From: Impatiens glandulifera
Lineage: Eukaryota; Streptophyta; Magnoliopsida; Ericales; Balsaminaceae
Direction: 5' to 3'
NCBI RefSeq assembly: GCF_907164915.1
Contig: NC_061862.1
Location: 142,963,913 to 143,027,912, forward strand
Length of the DNA stretch: 64,000 nt
Shown: positions 12,431 through 23,562 of the stretch, one piece after another
Position numbering within the stretch: the stretch's first letter is position 1
Layout: each line of letters begins with the position of its first letter
The notes under the pieces: generated by a model
Told to the model about the DNA's origin: nothing
What the model saw: only the letters and a program-made list of their open reading frames with translations
Databases searched by the model: none
Position numbers and translations under genes: made by a program

Positions 12431-13243
12431 TAGGGATGATGATGGATACCTTAAATGTCGGGTAGTGAAGTACTCATTCCCATACTCGATTTATATTTTA
12501 CGACCCGATCCCGAACCCAACGAGTATCAGTATTTCTTCCTCGTTCCCGATTCTCCTTGTACTAGATCATTAATGGCGGGTAACCCATTAACTTATTAAA
12601 GTGTAAATTTATATATTTTACTAAAAAAAAGTTAAAAAAATATTGAAGAATAACTAAATAATATATAATTTTAAAGTAGTAATATTAAATTATATATATA
12701 TATATTATCTATATAAGTATGTTGTAGAAGAACATAATAACTTTTTTTTACTATAATTGAAGATGAATATACATGAGTAAATTTATATATTTTACTAAAA
12801 AGAAGTTTAAAAAAATATTAAATTATAAATAATTTTAAAACAGTAATATCAAAATAAAAAATAAATAAAAATAATATTTACCTATATAAGTATGTTGTAT
12901 ATGTAAAAAACATAATAACTTTTGTTATTCCTGTAATTGAAAACAAAGTATAAAAAAAATATTGAAAAAATAACGATTGAGGAGTTGATGTGAGAGAAAA
13001 ATAATATTTTATTAATTAAAGAAGAATATAAAGAGATGAAGATAGAAAGTGATGAAAGAGAAATACGATTTTGGTAATAGAAAAAGAAGTTGGTGTGAAA
13101 TGTGGGTTAAGATTAATAAATTATGTAATATGATGGGAGGTATATATATATATATATTATAGTCGTGTTACGAGGTTCGAGTTTCACATACTCTCTATCT
13201 CGAACCTTGAACCCGCTGCATCTTCTTCACTACTTATCCCCTA
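12431..13243. mobile_element. Possible non-autonomous hAT element
   Basis: The left end reads TAGGGATGATGATGGATACC and the right end, as complement, TAGGGGATAAGTAGTGAAG. The subterminal GAACCC/CGGGTA words and the TAGGGatgAaATGG-type start are typical of plant hAT MITEs. The interior is AT-rich, with two similar stretches (TATATATTTTACTAAAAA at about 12610 and 12786). The 8-base flanks (GTGTCATG and TTTACATA) match at only four positions, so the target duplication is eroded or the ends are slightly misplaced. Confidence 0.4.
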
Positions 13244-13565
13244 TTTACATAGGATATAATATAAACTCAAATAAAATATGAGAAATTAATCCAACAAGAA
13301 TCTTAGTAATGAAAACACTTGAAAATATATAAAAATATGTAAGAGCAAAATGAATTCCTCTATTTGCAGACAAGTAAAGTACACAATGCAGATATATTAA
13401 AATAGCTTTGGAGATTTCTAGTGGGAAATTTTCGGTGTTTTTCTAGCGAAATTTTTCGGCGACGAATTCTTGAAATTATTCTCCAAGAAAGTGTACATCA
13501 TTCTACTCAATAATAATAATAAATTAAATATTCAATCGCATCACTAGAAAAGCAAGAAAACGTCA

Positions 13566-13725
13566 TTCGTCGATTGAAATACGATCGGCTCGATCGGCAC
13601 GATTGGCACAACACAATCGACGACACGATCGAAACGGTTAGAACAGCACAATCGACAACACAATCGGCACGAATGACACAATCGACATGAATGAAAAGAT
13701 CGGCACGAATGACACGATTTGCAAA
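13566..13725. repeat. Degenerate short tandem repeat (CACGATCGGCA type)
   Basis: About 15 imperfect copies of a 9-11 base word around CACGATCGGCACGA / CACAATCGACA occur in tandem. The zone is much richer in CG than its flanks. It sits just upstream of a stretch with a TTAGGGTTTC word and the unrecognised coding remnant at 13919. Its role is unknown. Confidence 0.5.
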
Positions 13726-13918
13726 ATAAGTATCGCTAACCTTAAATATCTCAGAATTTCGTTGGTAGGTTTTCTGGAATCTTATTTCCTGATTGCGAGT
13801 GCCGGTGTGTTCTTTAATCTTTGGTGTTCTCGGAAGGTTGCATTTCAAAGAGATTTTGTCGCTAAATTTTTAGGGTTTCTAAATTGCCTCATTTATGCAT
13901 TTACTCAAAGGGTTTGTT

Positions 13919-15383
13919 ATGGAAGGTCTTAAGGAGATTGCTGAAGAAGTCATTCAAGAAAAACATGACAAAAGAAAAAGGAAAATCAAATATTGTGGAA
14001 AATTCTAAAGAAAATAATGCATAAAAACAGGGGGGAAAGGTTTCTAAAAAAAATAATACAAGAAAGCAAGGAAAGAAGGAAGGAGTCAGGAAGGTTCGTT
14101 ACAATGAAACTATGAAAGAGCCAACCTGTTCGGCCTAAAAAACTAAATCACCAATATTCTGATGCATTTTAAAAAGGAGAGATTGTTTTTAATAAGGATA
14201 AAGTTCAGCATATAAAATTCAACTCAATATTCATTATCTTCAGAACTTAAATTTCCTAAAAAAGAAAGAATATGAAAAGATAGTAAACTGGTTAGTGGCT
14301 ATAATGAGGAAGTTGATGAAGGTCCCTAAATTGAAGACCTTTACTATCAGGAACAACTCTACCTGCAAAGTAAATGAGGTATGGAATAAAAATGTAAGAA
14401 AAAAAGATGAAGACCATGCCTATAAAGGGAAAATCTTTTTGGGGATGTTTAAAAAAGTGGAGGTACTTAATTCTCTTTTTGAATTTAAACTTTTCAAGGA
14501 AGTAGAAGAAAAATGCAGAAAGGAATAGGAAAATGTGGTGGTAGGGAATTATATTAGAAAAAAATAAAGTATCATTCACAATCACTAAAGAAGCTTTAAT
14601 GATATAGTGGAAGGAAAATGGGTTGTAGAAGATCTCTACAAATATTTATGATCTCTACTTTCTTCAATTCAAGAATGGGTTGAATCTGAATGAAATTGTG
14701 GAACATGGGAATACATATATTGGATCCAACTGCATTAAGTTGGAAGAATGAATTTTACAATACTTTCCAACATACCAGCACAAAATGTGATCAAGCTATG
14801 GAAGAAGAGCAGAAGATACTGAAAGAACAAGAAGTAAAAAATCTGGAAAAAGAAATAGGAGAGTCTAAAAGCAAAGAGAAAAATGTGGAGGAATGGAAAA
14901 AAGTAGAAATCAAGGAAGACTCTAAAAATGAAGAAAGTAATGAAATTAAAAAAAAAAAAGATGTCAAAGGGGTTTCTGTTGAAGAAGAGAATAAAGGTAG
15001 CAGTGAGATAGAGAATGAAAAAGATGGAGAAAATTAATTCTCAAACAAGACAAGTTGTAATACATGAAACTAGAGATGATGATACTCAGAATAATCAAGT
15101 TGAAGTAAAAGTTACCAAGGCTGTTGCAGATGATACCATAGATGAAGTAGAAGGAAGCAAAGAGAATAATCATAAGACTGATCTAGAAATTCAAGTTGAG
15201 AACAACAAGGTGAAGAGTCCGAAAATCCTGAAAAATAAATCTTTCTATCAAATCAGAACGGGTTCATATAAAGAAAGAAATCAAAATAAGAATAGGCAGT
15301 ATTCATCAACCTCTTCAGTTGATCCCTCTTTCATTGCAAGAGGAAGAGGAAGAGGAAGACAACATGTTGATACAACAGGTTAG
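13919..15383 (+). pseudogene. Unrecognised Lys/Glu-rich coding remnant with RG tail
   Basis: I do not recognise this gene. A start at 13919 (MEGLKEIAEEVIQEKHD...) breaks within 30 codons. Coding-like stretches then continue at 14295-14528, 14690-15037 and, in another frame, 15015-15383. The 14750-15250 part is extremely rich in Lys and Glu, with coiled-coil character. The last part ends in SFIARGRGRGRQ, an RGG/RG-like RNA-binding tail. Several frame changes and stops argue for a dead gene or an unknown retroelement ORF (gag-like or LINE ORF1-like). There is no zinc knuckle and no RT nearby to decide. Low complexity also makes chance open frames likely. Confidence 0.35.
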
Positions 15384-15685
15384 TATGGAAATAAAAATTA
15401 TGAATGGGATAGTTAGGATTTGATACAATTTATATCTTTGTTTGTATGTTTGATTGCTATTAATCAGATTCTTCAGAGTCGTTTGATTGTCATCTTTTAA
15501 TAATAGCTAAGGTTTGTCTAGTTTTCATCCTTGACCCTCCCACTATTACTCAACTATTTTAATATCTCAAACATCTTTTTGTTTGTCATCTTTGTAATCT
15601 TATTATCCAACAAAAAGTAGTCAAAAGGTAATAAACATAACATTTTTATAATCAAGGACAAATAAGTAAGGCAATAATTTCGTTG

Positions 15686-15693
15686 TATATATA
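15686..15693 (+). promoter_or_regulatory. TATA box of the first cysteine-rich peptide gene
   Basis: TATATATA lies 50 bases upstream of the ATG. It sits in a block (AAATAAGTAAGGCAATAATT, then GTTGTATATATA) that is nearly repeated upstream of the paralogue (TATA at 44108), so it is a conserved promoter element of the gene pair. Confidence 0.65.
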
Positions 15694-15742
15694 GTAAGTT
15701 ACTAGATATCAACAAGAAAGAAGAAACTCCAGATCCATCACA

Positions 15743-16163
15743 ATGGCCAAATTCTCTCCATTCACCATCATCATGGCCATTATTGTATTATGTAAGTATG
15801 CACATACATATCCTTAATTACATCCTCTTCCTCTTCCTCTTAAAATGTTGAGCTAATAATAACATTGATTATGACCATTCTTTTGTAATAGTACTTGGAT
15901 TAATCATGATAAAGACTCAAGCTTTATCTTACCAGAACTCTTACATAAGTAAAGTGTCTGAAGATAAATGCTCACCAATCAAGTGTTTGAAAGACTGTAG
16001 AAAGATGGACAAGAATGGATTTGGAACATGTTCTCGCAAAATTATCGATGTTCCCGGCTTCGTGTGTGAGTTGGAAAAATGTTATCGAGATATGATGATT
16101 GATAAGTCAAGCTTTGTGTGTACTTGCGTGACAAAAGCTGGATCTATTATACCACCTGTTTAA
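15743..16163 (+). CDS. Secreted cysteine-rich (defensin-like) peptide, two exons
   Basis: Exon 1 is 15743-15791. A GT-AG intron follows at 15792-15891 (GTAAGT donor, TAATAG acceptor, phase 1), and exon 2 is 15892-16163. The product is 106 residues. Residues 1-29 form a hydrophobic signal peptide (MAKFSPFTIIMAIIVLLLGL...). The mature part has eight Cys spaced C-x4-C-x3-C-x10-C-x11-C-x4-C-x12-C-x-C. The CxxxC and final CxC fit a CS-alpha-beta scaffold. A single phase-1 intron right after the signal-peptide start is usual for plant low-molecular-weight Cys-rich (LCR/DEFL) genes. Such peptides act outside the cell in defence or cell signalling; which applies here cannot be told. The start is supported by the paralogue at 44149, which has the same exon structure and flanks. 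Confidence 0.75.
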
Positions 16164-17194
16164 TTTATTTATTGTTCTCTCTTAAAATCTTTATTAACTT
16201 CGACCATCAAATAATAAATTTATAAAACTATCACATGGTCAAAAAGAATGTTATCAATGCAAGAAAAATAATATAAGATATTAAAGAGACTAGCATTTAG
16301 TCCTTACATTTGCAGAATAATGATATAAAAAAAATAAAATAATTATTAATAAAGATGACAGAACTTACATTTATCCATTCGTTTTATTTAAAAATTTTAG
16401 TTATTTTTTAAGTCTAACCAAAATTATATAAATTGAAATATTCATTACATGGAAATAAAAAAGTAGTTTTGTTAAAACAAATTTTCAAATATTGAATTTT
16501 GAATCAAATTATCAATCAAATATAAAGTTATAATAGAGTCTAATATTACTTATCATTACATACTTATTTAAAAAATAAGAATATTAAAAAAACCATACAA
16601 CCAAATTTGATGGTGCATTCTTAAACATTCGATTACATTTTTATCACAAATATTTGTGTTACCCTAGTCTTTAGTATTAAATGTTGACACTTTAACCGCT
16701 AGACCACTTATGAAATAATTTTATAATTTTGTGTATGTATATATATATATTTTGTAAGTTAGATTTTGAATAATTATATTAATTATCTACCGAGGTCTAA
16801 TATTAATTATTATTATATACTTATTTGAAAAAATAAAAATATTAAATAAATCAACTAACCAATTCATTTAAGTTTTATATCAATAATGATTTTGATTATT
16901 TAATAACCAAATTCGGCCCTAAATCACTCTCCGTGGACAAACTCTTTGGCTTCTCTTTGGCTTTCTCTCCAATATTTTCTTTACTCTAAGTCGATATTTC
17001 GGCGATGGACGAACCCTTAGGTTTTTAACACCAATGTTTGCATTACTCAAGCCAACATTTCCTCCATAGATGAACCCTTAAATTTTTTCACAAATATTTA
17101 TATTACTCAAGATAACATTCTCGCGCACTCACATATAATAATTATTTCTTTTGGAGGTATTCGAACCCCAATCTTCTAGTAAGAAATGTTCTAA

Positions 17195-17253
<59 letters not shown>

Positions 17254-17727
17254 GTAAGTTAAATTTTAAATAACTATATATAAATTATGTAATTTTTTCA
17301 TACAAATTAAAAAAATATATAATAAAAATAATTATATCTCTTATATTAATATTAAATATAAATCTTTCTATTAATAATATATAACATTATATATAATACA
17401 TATTATTAAAGTTATTATGCTATTTTTTCTAAATGTATTATATAAATATATTAATAAAAATATTTATTTTTTATTTTTTCCTCTTATATATATATTATTC
17501 TAATTAAAAATATTTTTCACCTAATTCATTTTTTAATATATTATAATTATATAATTTTTATTTACATTATTTTTTCCTAACTAAATTTATTTATAAAAAA
17601 TATTAAATATTCTTTGTGTTTTATATTTATATATATATATTATTCGGATGATAAGAGAAAAATAATTAAGAAAAAAAGAATAGAAAAAAAAGAGAGAATT
17701 GATGACAGTGATTATTATGTGACTTTA

Positions 17728-17767
<40 letters not shown>

Positions 17768-18075
17768 TTATAATTTTCAAACACATAAAAAAATATAATA
17801 AAAATAGTTATATCTCTTGTATTAATATTAAATACAAATCTTTGTACTAATAATGATATAATATTATATATAATAAAAATTATTAAATTTATTATCTCAT
17901 TTTTTTTTTCAATATATAATATAAATATATTAATAAAAATAATTATTTTTTTCTCTTTTATATTCATATATCTTATTCTAATTAAAAATATTTTCACTTC
18001 ATTTATATTTCAATATATATTAATTATATAATGTTGATATTTATATTTCAATATATATTAATTATATAATGTTGA
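16164..18075. other. AT-rich intergenic region
   Basis: There are no genes. It holds (TA)n runs, the largest at about 17199-17250, an (ATT)n run at about 17728-17766, and a perfect tandem duplication of about 37 bases (about 18003-18039 and 18040-18076) directly left of the hAT terminus. Short open frames here are made of TA/ATT microsatellite and poly-Ile/Lys codons and are not coding. Confidence 0.7.
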
Positions 18076-20379
18076 TAGAGCCGTCAATTTGGGTTAGGTC
18101 CGTTAGGTTGGCCCGCCCCGTCAAACAATTTAGACGGGTTGGGTTGAAATATTAACAACCCATTTGGAAGTGGGCCTACATGGGCCAGCCCGCTCGGGTT
18201 GGCAAAAAAAATATAATCTGATTTATAACCTTATAGGTATATGTCGCATAGTCCTAGTTTTTTTCTCTCCTAAGTAGCCATGCAGCAGTCAATACTCAAT
18301 ACTTCACCAATCGGTCACCGACTACAAATTTGTTTTGCCTTTCTTCTCTTCGTTCTCGCTTTTAAGGGTCCGTGGATTTAAACTTGGTTCTAGACTGCAA
18401 CATTCAATACTCAATACTTCGTCCATTAGCCTTCGGTTACTTATTTGTTCCGCATTTCTTTTCTTCGTTCTCATCTTCAAGGGTTCGTGGATTTTAACTT
18501 GGTTCCATTTCTAGAAGCTTCACATTGAAAGTCTGAAACTTATTATTTTGTTAAGTAACATATTCATTTTCGAAATGGACTCGTCTCAAAATCAAGGTAT
18601 TAATTTGGATGTTAATGAATTTGAAAGTGCTAAGCATGATGAAGGGTTATTTAAAAAGTCTAGGGAATATTCTAATATTTAGATGTATTTTAAGAAAATG
18701 AAGGGTATTAATAATATAGAAAAAGCTAAATGTAATGGATTTAAAAAACAGTATAAATGTGGGGGTAAATATTATGAGACTTCTATAGTGTGGCGTCATG
18801 TTAAAACATGCAACAAATTGAAGTTTCACGACGTAGGACAAATGATTCTTGATCAAGATGGAAAGATGAAGTCTAAGAAAATAGACCAAAAGATTTCACG
18901 TGAGCTACTGAATTATGCAATAATTAGACATGATTTACAATTTACATTTGTTGAGTATTCTGGTATTAGAGCCTGGAAGAAGCATGTAATCATGATGGTG
19001 CTTTTATTTCTAAAAATATTGTTGTTTCTGATATTGACCGATTCTACATGAGGGAGAAAGAGAAACTTAAGCATGTTTTCGCTACCATTAAAAACAGAGT
19101 TTTTTAACTTCAGATTCGTGGACAACATGTACTAGTGAGGGGTATATTTGTTTGACTGCCCATTTATTGACAGTGTTGGAAATTTAACAACAACATACTT
19201 AACTTTTCTCATATGCCTCCTCCACATTCATGAGTTAAATTAACTGCTAAATTGTTTGAATTCTTAAAAGATTGGGGGATTGAAAAAAAGAATTTCTCTT
19301 TGACATTGGATAATGCATTTAGTAACGACAGTATGCAAGTTCATTTGAAAGAGCAACTCTTTTTGCATTATAGCTTATTGTGCGATGGTGAGTATTTTCA
19401 TGTTCGTTGTTCCGCTCATATATTGAATTTAACTGTTCAAGAAGGTTTGAAAGTTGCCACTGTAGCTTTTAGTAAAATTAGAGAGTCGGTCAAGTATGTT
19501 AAAGGTTCAGAGACTAGAATGAAAAAGTTTCAAGAATTTGTACAAGAAGTTGATAACATTGATAATAGTGTTGGATTGCGATTGGATTTGTGCACTCGTT
19601 GGAACTCAACATATTTAATGTTGGAAAGTGCTGTCAAATATAAAAAGATTGTTGCTTCTCTTCAATTCAATGATAATAATTATAAATTGTGTCCTACAAG
19701 TGAAGAGTGGAAAAGAGGAGAGAAAATATGTGAGTTCCTTGAGCCATTTTATGTCACTACAAAGTTAATATTCGATTTTTCTTATCCTACCTCAAATTTG
19801 TATTTTATGCAAATCTGGAAAATTAGGTTTTGTTCAAAGAAAACTTAGTGAATGAATATGAAATGGTAAGTCATATGTGTAAAAAAATGCTGGAGAAGTT
19901 TGCAAAGTACTGGAATCAATACCGCACAATGCTTGCATTTAGGGTTATTTTTTACCCATGTATAAAGCTTTCGATGATAGAATTTTTTTATTCTAAAGTT
20001 GAGAGCGATTATGTTAAATGCCAAGAGAAGATGGAACTTGTGAAGAGAAAATTGTATAAGCTTTTTAGCCAATATTCTAACAATAACGAAATACGTTCTT
20101 CATGACCACGATCTTCTACCACACACATACCTCTCCAAAGTGTAGGAGTAGTTAAAGGAAAGAGCAAGAGAATCTTTCTACCTGACTATTTGATCATGTT
20201 CTTGAACTCTCGTTTTCTAGAACTATTAATGATTTTTATTTGTAGTGGGACAACCCGCGGGCTGACCCGCAACCCACCTTGGGTTGGGTTGGGAAATTTT
20301 AGCCCGCCGTCGACCCGTCAAACGATGGGTTTTGGTGAGTAAGTTCGCCCCGCCATGGGTTGACCGTCTAACCGCTCTA
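18076..20379 (+). mobile_element. Broken hAT transposon with BED-type transposase
   Basis: The left end is TAGAGCCGTCAATTTGGG and the right end as complement is TAGAGCGGTTAGACGGTCAA: the same TAGAGC...GTCAA termini with extra bases in one copy. Both subterminal zones are GC-rich with GGGTTGGG/CCCGCC words, typical of this plant hAT group. A decayed BED/RICESLEEPER-type transposase fills the interior. The flanking octamers AATGTTGA and ATAATAAT do not match, so the target duplication is lost. Confidence 0.75.
18575..20104 (+). pseudogene. hAT transposase (zf-BED / RICESLEEPER-like), broken
   Basis: The reading starts at 18575 (MDSSQNQGINLDVNEFESAK). A TAG at about 18680 replaces the Trp expected in the BED finger. 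The finger itself is degraded: KAKC and RHVKTC remain, but the second Cys is lost. After frameshifts near 18980 and 19170, the RNase H-like catalytic region is open at 19252-19848, with SLTLDNAFSND, CSAHILNLTVQEGL and DLCTRWNSTYLMLE, all hAT hallmarks. A further frame change leads to MLEKFAKYWNQYRTML (about 19885-19935). The C-terminal dimerisation domain is missing; a stop is at 20102-20104. It is non-functional; any movement would need a transposase in trans. Confidence 0.85.
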
Positions 20380-20917
20380 ATAATAATACTCATACAAAAG
20401 ATAAAACAATATGACATTACAAAAAAAATCTAACTCATTCCTATTCCAGAAAAAATATATAAATTAAACAAATGGAATTCCATAAATAATAATTTTTGAA
20501 GAGTAGATTTTCGTGCTAATTATAAAAAAAAAAATAATGAAAACATTACAATAATAATATAATAATACTATTCCATTACATAATACTCAACTTTCTATTA
20601 ATAAACATCAAGACATAAAAATAAAATAAAAAATTCACAATATAGGCAAATTATCTATCAACCCTATTATCTAGCGATTGAAACACATTCATCCCTCCAT
20701 AATCATTTTTCAAACATCAAACCTCATTCACAATAAGTTATATATATCATTTTTTTCCTAACTGACTCTTTTATAAATTTTTTTTTTGTGTTTTATATTT
20801 ATATATATTTTCTATTCAGTAAGAAAAAATATATATATAATAAGAGAAAAAATATTTAAAAAGAGAGAGTAAGAGAAGAGAGAATTGATGACGTAGATTA
20901 TCGTATTGTTTGTGCAT

Positions 20918-20973
<56 letters not shown>

Positions 20974-21113
20974 TTTATTTTTTTCCTCTTATATATATAT
21001 CTTATTCTATTTAAAAATATTTTTCACTTAATTTAATTTTTAATATATAATAATTATATTATGTTTATTTATATAACTTTTTTCATAACTATTTTTTTTT
21101 TTTAATATTTTGT

Positions 21114-21118
<5 letters not shown>

Positions 21119-21180
<62 letters not shown>
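21119..21180. repeat. (TA)n microsatellite
   Basis: An essentially uninterrupted TA run of about 31 units. Confidence 0.95.
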
Positions 21181-21190
<10 letters not shown>

Positions 21191-21423
21191 TTTATTCTCT
21201 AAGAGAATTAAGAAAGTCAAAAGAGGGAAATAAGTATTATATACGTACGGTGATTATTGTACATATAGATTTCTTTTTTAATTAAATTTCTTTATAAAAT
21301 ATTAAATATTTAGTTATGTTTTATATTTATATATATATTTTATTCAAAATGAAAAAATATTAAATATTGTACATATGATGATAATTGATGATTTGAAATA
21401 TTATAGTGTTCACCCTAAACATT

Positions 21424-21480
<57 letters not shown>

Positions 21481-21699
21481 AAAAAATTTTGGTTGATTAA
21501 CTTATTTGTTTTCCTATGTTCCAACAAATAAACTATTAAAGATTTTATATTATCAATGTTTAAGGACTAAAAGCCAAGACCATGACAATCATCTCTGTAG
21601 ACTGAGTTTTTTTTTTCTTACTATTTTCACTTATTAAATGTTGGTCATCAAGTTATACTAAATTTGATAAAACAATGCAATTCTTTTAACACACAATCT

Positions 21700-21736
21700 C
21701 TTTTTCTTTTTCTTTTTCTTTTTCTTTTTCTTTTTC
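21700..21736. repeat. (CTTTTT)n microsatellite
   Basis: Six tandem copies of CTTTTT. Confidence 0.9.
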
Positions 21737-21919
21737 ATTTATAATTATTAAGCCCAGCAAAGCACATGATTAATACATAATTTTTAGACCCAAAATAGTA
21801 ATTTATTTATTTATATATTTATTAACTTAAAAAACAAACTATTGTTTATATATATATTTAAGTCATTACATATATAACCGACGTTGGATACTTGTTAAAT
21901 GAATTATTTTTTAACATAC

Positions 21920-22405
21920 GGATAGGATCGGCTTAATCAATAAAAGCGGGGTAAGGCTATTGATAAAGGCTTAGGAAAAACAGTTTGATAGAAATCTTGT
22001 TAAGGATTTAAATCACTTTATATTCTACGCAAACCCTTGTAAACACTTGAAACAGAATCAAGTGCGGAAATGTTTACTTAGGTTTGAAGCTTAGGATCAA
22101 GAATGAGAATATGACAGAAAGAAACAACACAGTAGTTTGTTTATGGATGTTCGTAGCAAACTCTCTTATGCCACCCCTTCTTCCAACCACCGGAATGATT
22201 CACTATAATATGCTTTGAATCAAATACAGTTTGCACGAATAGTTCACCGTTGAACAGAATAGAATCTGTTCAACTTACAATATGATGAATATCACTCAGT
22301 TAATATAGTGCTTTAATTCTAACTCTCTCTTGATTAATACACAGTAAAGCAAGAAAGCAACTAACAGTTTCAATAGATTAATCTGAGTATCAAAATCGGA
22401 TAATT
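21920..22405 (-). repeat. Partial 3' LTR (R/U5-like part)
   Basis: It is closely similar to 26246-26727 (shared words such as GGCTTAATCAATA and ACAATATGATGAATATCACT). Similarity stops abruptly after GGATAATT at 22405, where accessory-ORF sequence begins. The terminal T of TGATAGGAT is changed to G at 21920. Confidence 0.85.
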
Positions 22406-23434
22406 TAGACGCACGGGGCGCCTTTGACTTGTCACCTTTTGAAACAGATGACCTTGAAGATCTTCGCAACTGACTGACAACTATAGACAAGGGAGACAAT
22501 GGAATGGTGGCAAGTTCGACTGCACCTTGTCTGACTCTGGAATCGACTGTTTAAGAATCCTTCTTTGAAGAGCTCCTTATGCTAGTAGAACTAGCCTCTG
22601 ATTCGTTGACTATTTTCGATCTCTTTACTCCTGTCGACAGAATGGTAGGGGCTGGTTGTCTGGATCGGGTAATAGATCTTCCACCTATCTGTTGGCTAGA
22701 AGCACCTGAGGGCGATTCTTTAAGATTCTTCATTCTGACTAGGATATTGGCGACTGTGAAAATAGTATACACCCTATTGAGTTGATCGGTTCAGGTTCAC
22801 CCGTCGGAACCTCCAAATGCTCCAACAAACGTCTTAGTTGGGCAGCGAAGGTTATACTCTCCTTGTTCTCCTGGTTAATGGAGAAGCAAAGATTCTGAAA
22901 CAACGTTGAGGCCCAGTTGACCTGGTTCCTATTTGAGATAACACACATATAGTCAAACCAATCTTGACTATAGAGATTGAACGATCCAGCCTTCCCCTGA
23001 AGAGCTTTTGCCACCACATCATTTAGCAGAGTAAATTGTGGTTTAAGGACCTTCTTACTTCCATTCAATCGAATCGCCGAATCATCGGCTGATAAAACCT
23101 TCTTCATTTCTTCCATTACTTCCGATGACAGATACTTGTTGAAAGTATGTCCCTCCATCGGAAGTTCAAAGAACTCTGCGTAAGAAGCTTCGTCGAAAGA
23201 GAACTTTGTGCCGTTGACAGTTGCTACAATGGAGTCACCCACCATTGTCGTCGTTTGAAAGAACTCCTGAACTTCCTTCTCATGAAAGATGAACGGACCA
23301 CCAAGATATTTTCTGAGACCGGAATACTCGAGGGTTCTAAACATATCGACCACCTCTTGCTAATCGAAGGAATAGACCGATGGGAAATCAACCTGCAAAG
23401 TACAGTGACCCAACGTGATTCTCTTGTTTCCCAT
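22390..23434 (-). pseudogene. Accessory ORF ('putative plant transposon protein' type), copy 4
   Basis: Its start at 23434 gives MGNKRITLGHCTLQVDF, which matches the start of the other copies (LQVDF, LSIDF, VQVDF). An in-frame TAG follows about 25 codons in, near 23360. The long open part at 23353-22739 carries the family landmarks GLRKYLGGPF, EVQEFFQT, SIVATVNG, EFFELPMEG and VNWASTLFQNLCFSI. A frame change near 22750 leads to a basic, Ser-rich tail (SKIVNESEASSTSIRSSSKKDS) ending at about 22555. The frame can be followed raggedly to the LTR fragment. The family occurs in many plant genomes next to retroelements; its biochemical function is unknown to me. A TATA box lies at 23554-23562. Confidence 0.75.
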
Positions 23435-23553
23435 TTTCAGTAGAATATGAACAGACACAAGATTAACAAAGGTTTTTGAGAGAGAAAAGAAAAGAAATCT
23501 AGGGTTCTTAGAAATCTTGAGTAAGAAAAATCTTTCAATCTCATGCAAAAATA

Positions 23554-23562
23554 TCCTTATAT
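23554..23562 (-). promoter_or_regulatory. TATA box of accessory ORF copy 4
   Basis: TATATAAGG on the minus strand lies about 120 bases upstream of the ATG at 23434. It is followed by a pyrimidine-rich leader (TTTCTTTTCTCTCTC). The three other accessory ORFs in the window have the same layout. Confidence 0.55.

Larger units (their letters stand above)
20380..21919. other. AT-rich intergenic region with microsatellites
   Basis: There is no gene. It contains (TA)n at 20921-20969 and 21119-21180, (ATT)n/(AT)n at 21414-21477 and a (CTTTTT)n run at about 21700-21736. The stretches between are simple AT-rich sequence. Confidence 0.75.

Noticed and set aside
13507..13848. Open frame over the CACGATCGGCA repeat
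   Set aside because: It simply translates the tandem repeat; no start context or similarity.
17614..17997. Overlapping open frames on both strands around 17700
   Set aside because: They are made of TA and ATT microsatellite (poly-Ile/Asn) and carry no protein-like composition.
18068..20387. 8-base target duplication for the BED-type hAT
   Set aside because: Flanks AATGTTGA and ATAATAAT do not match, so none is claimed.
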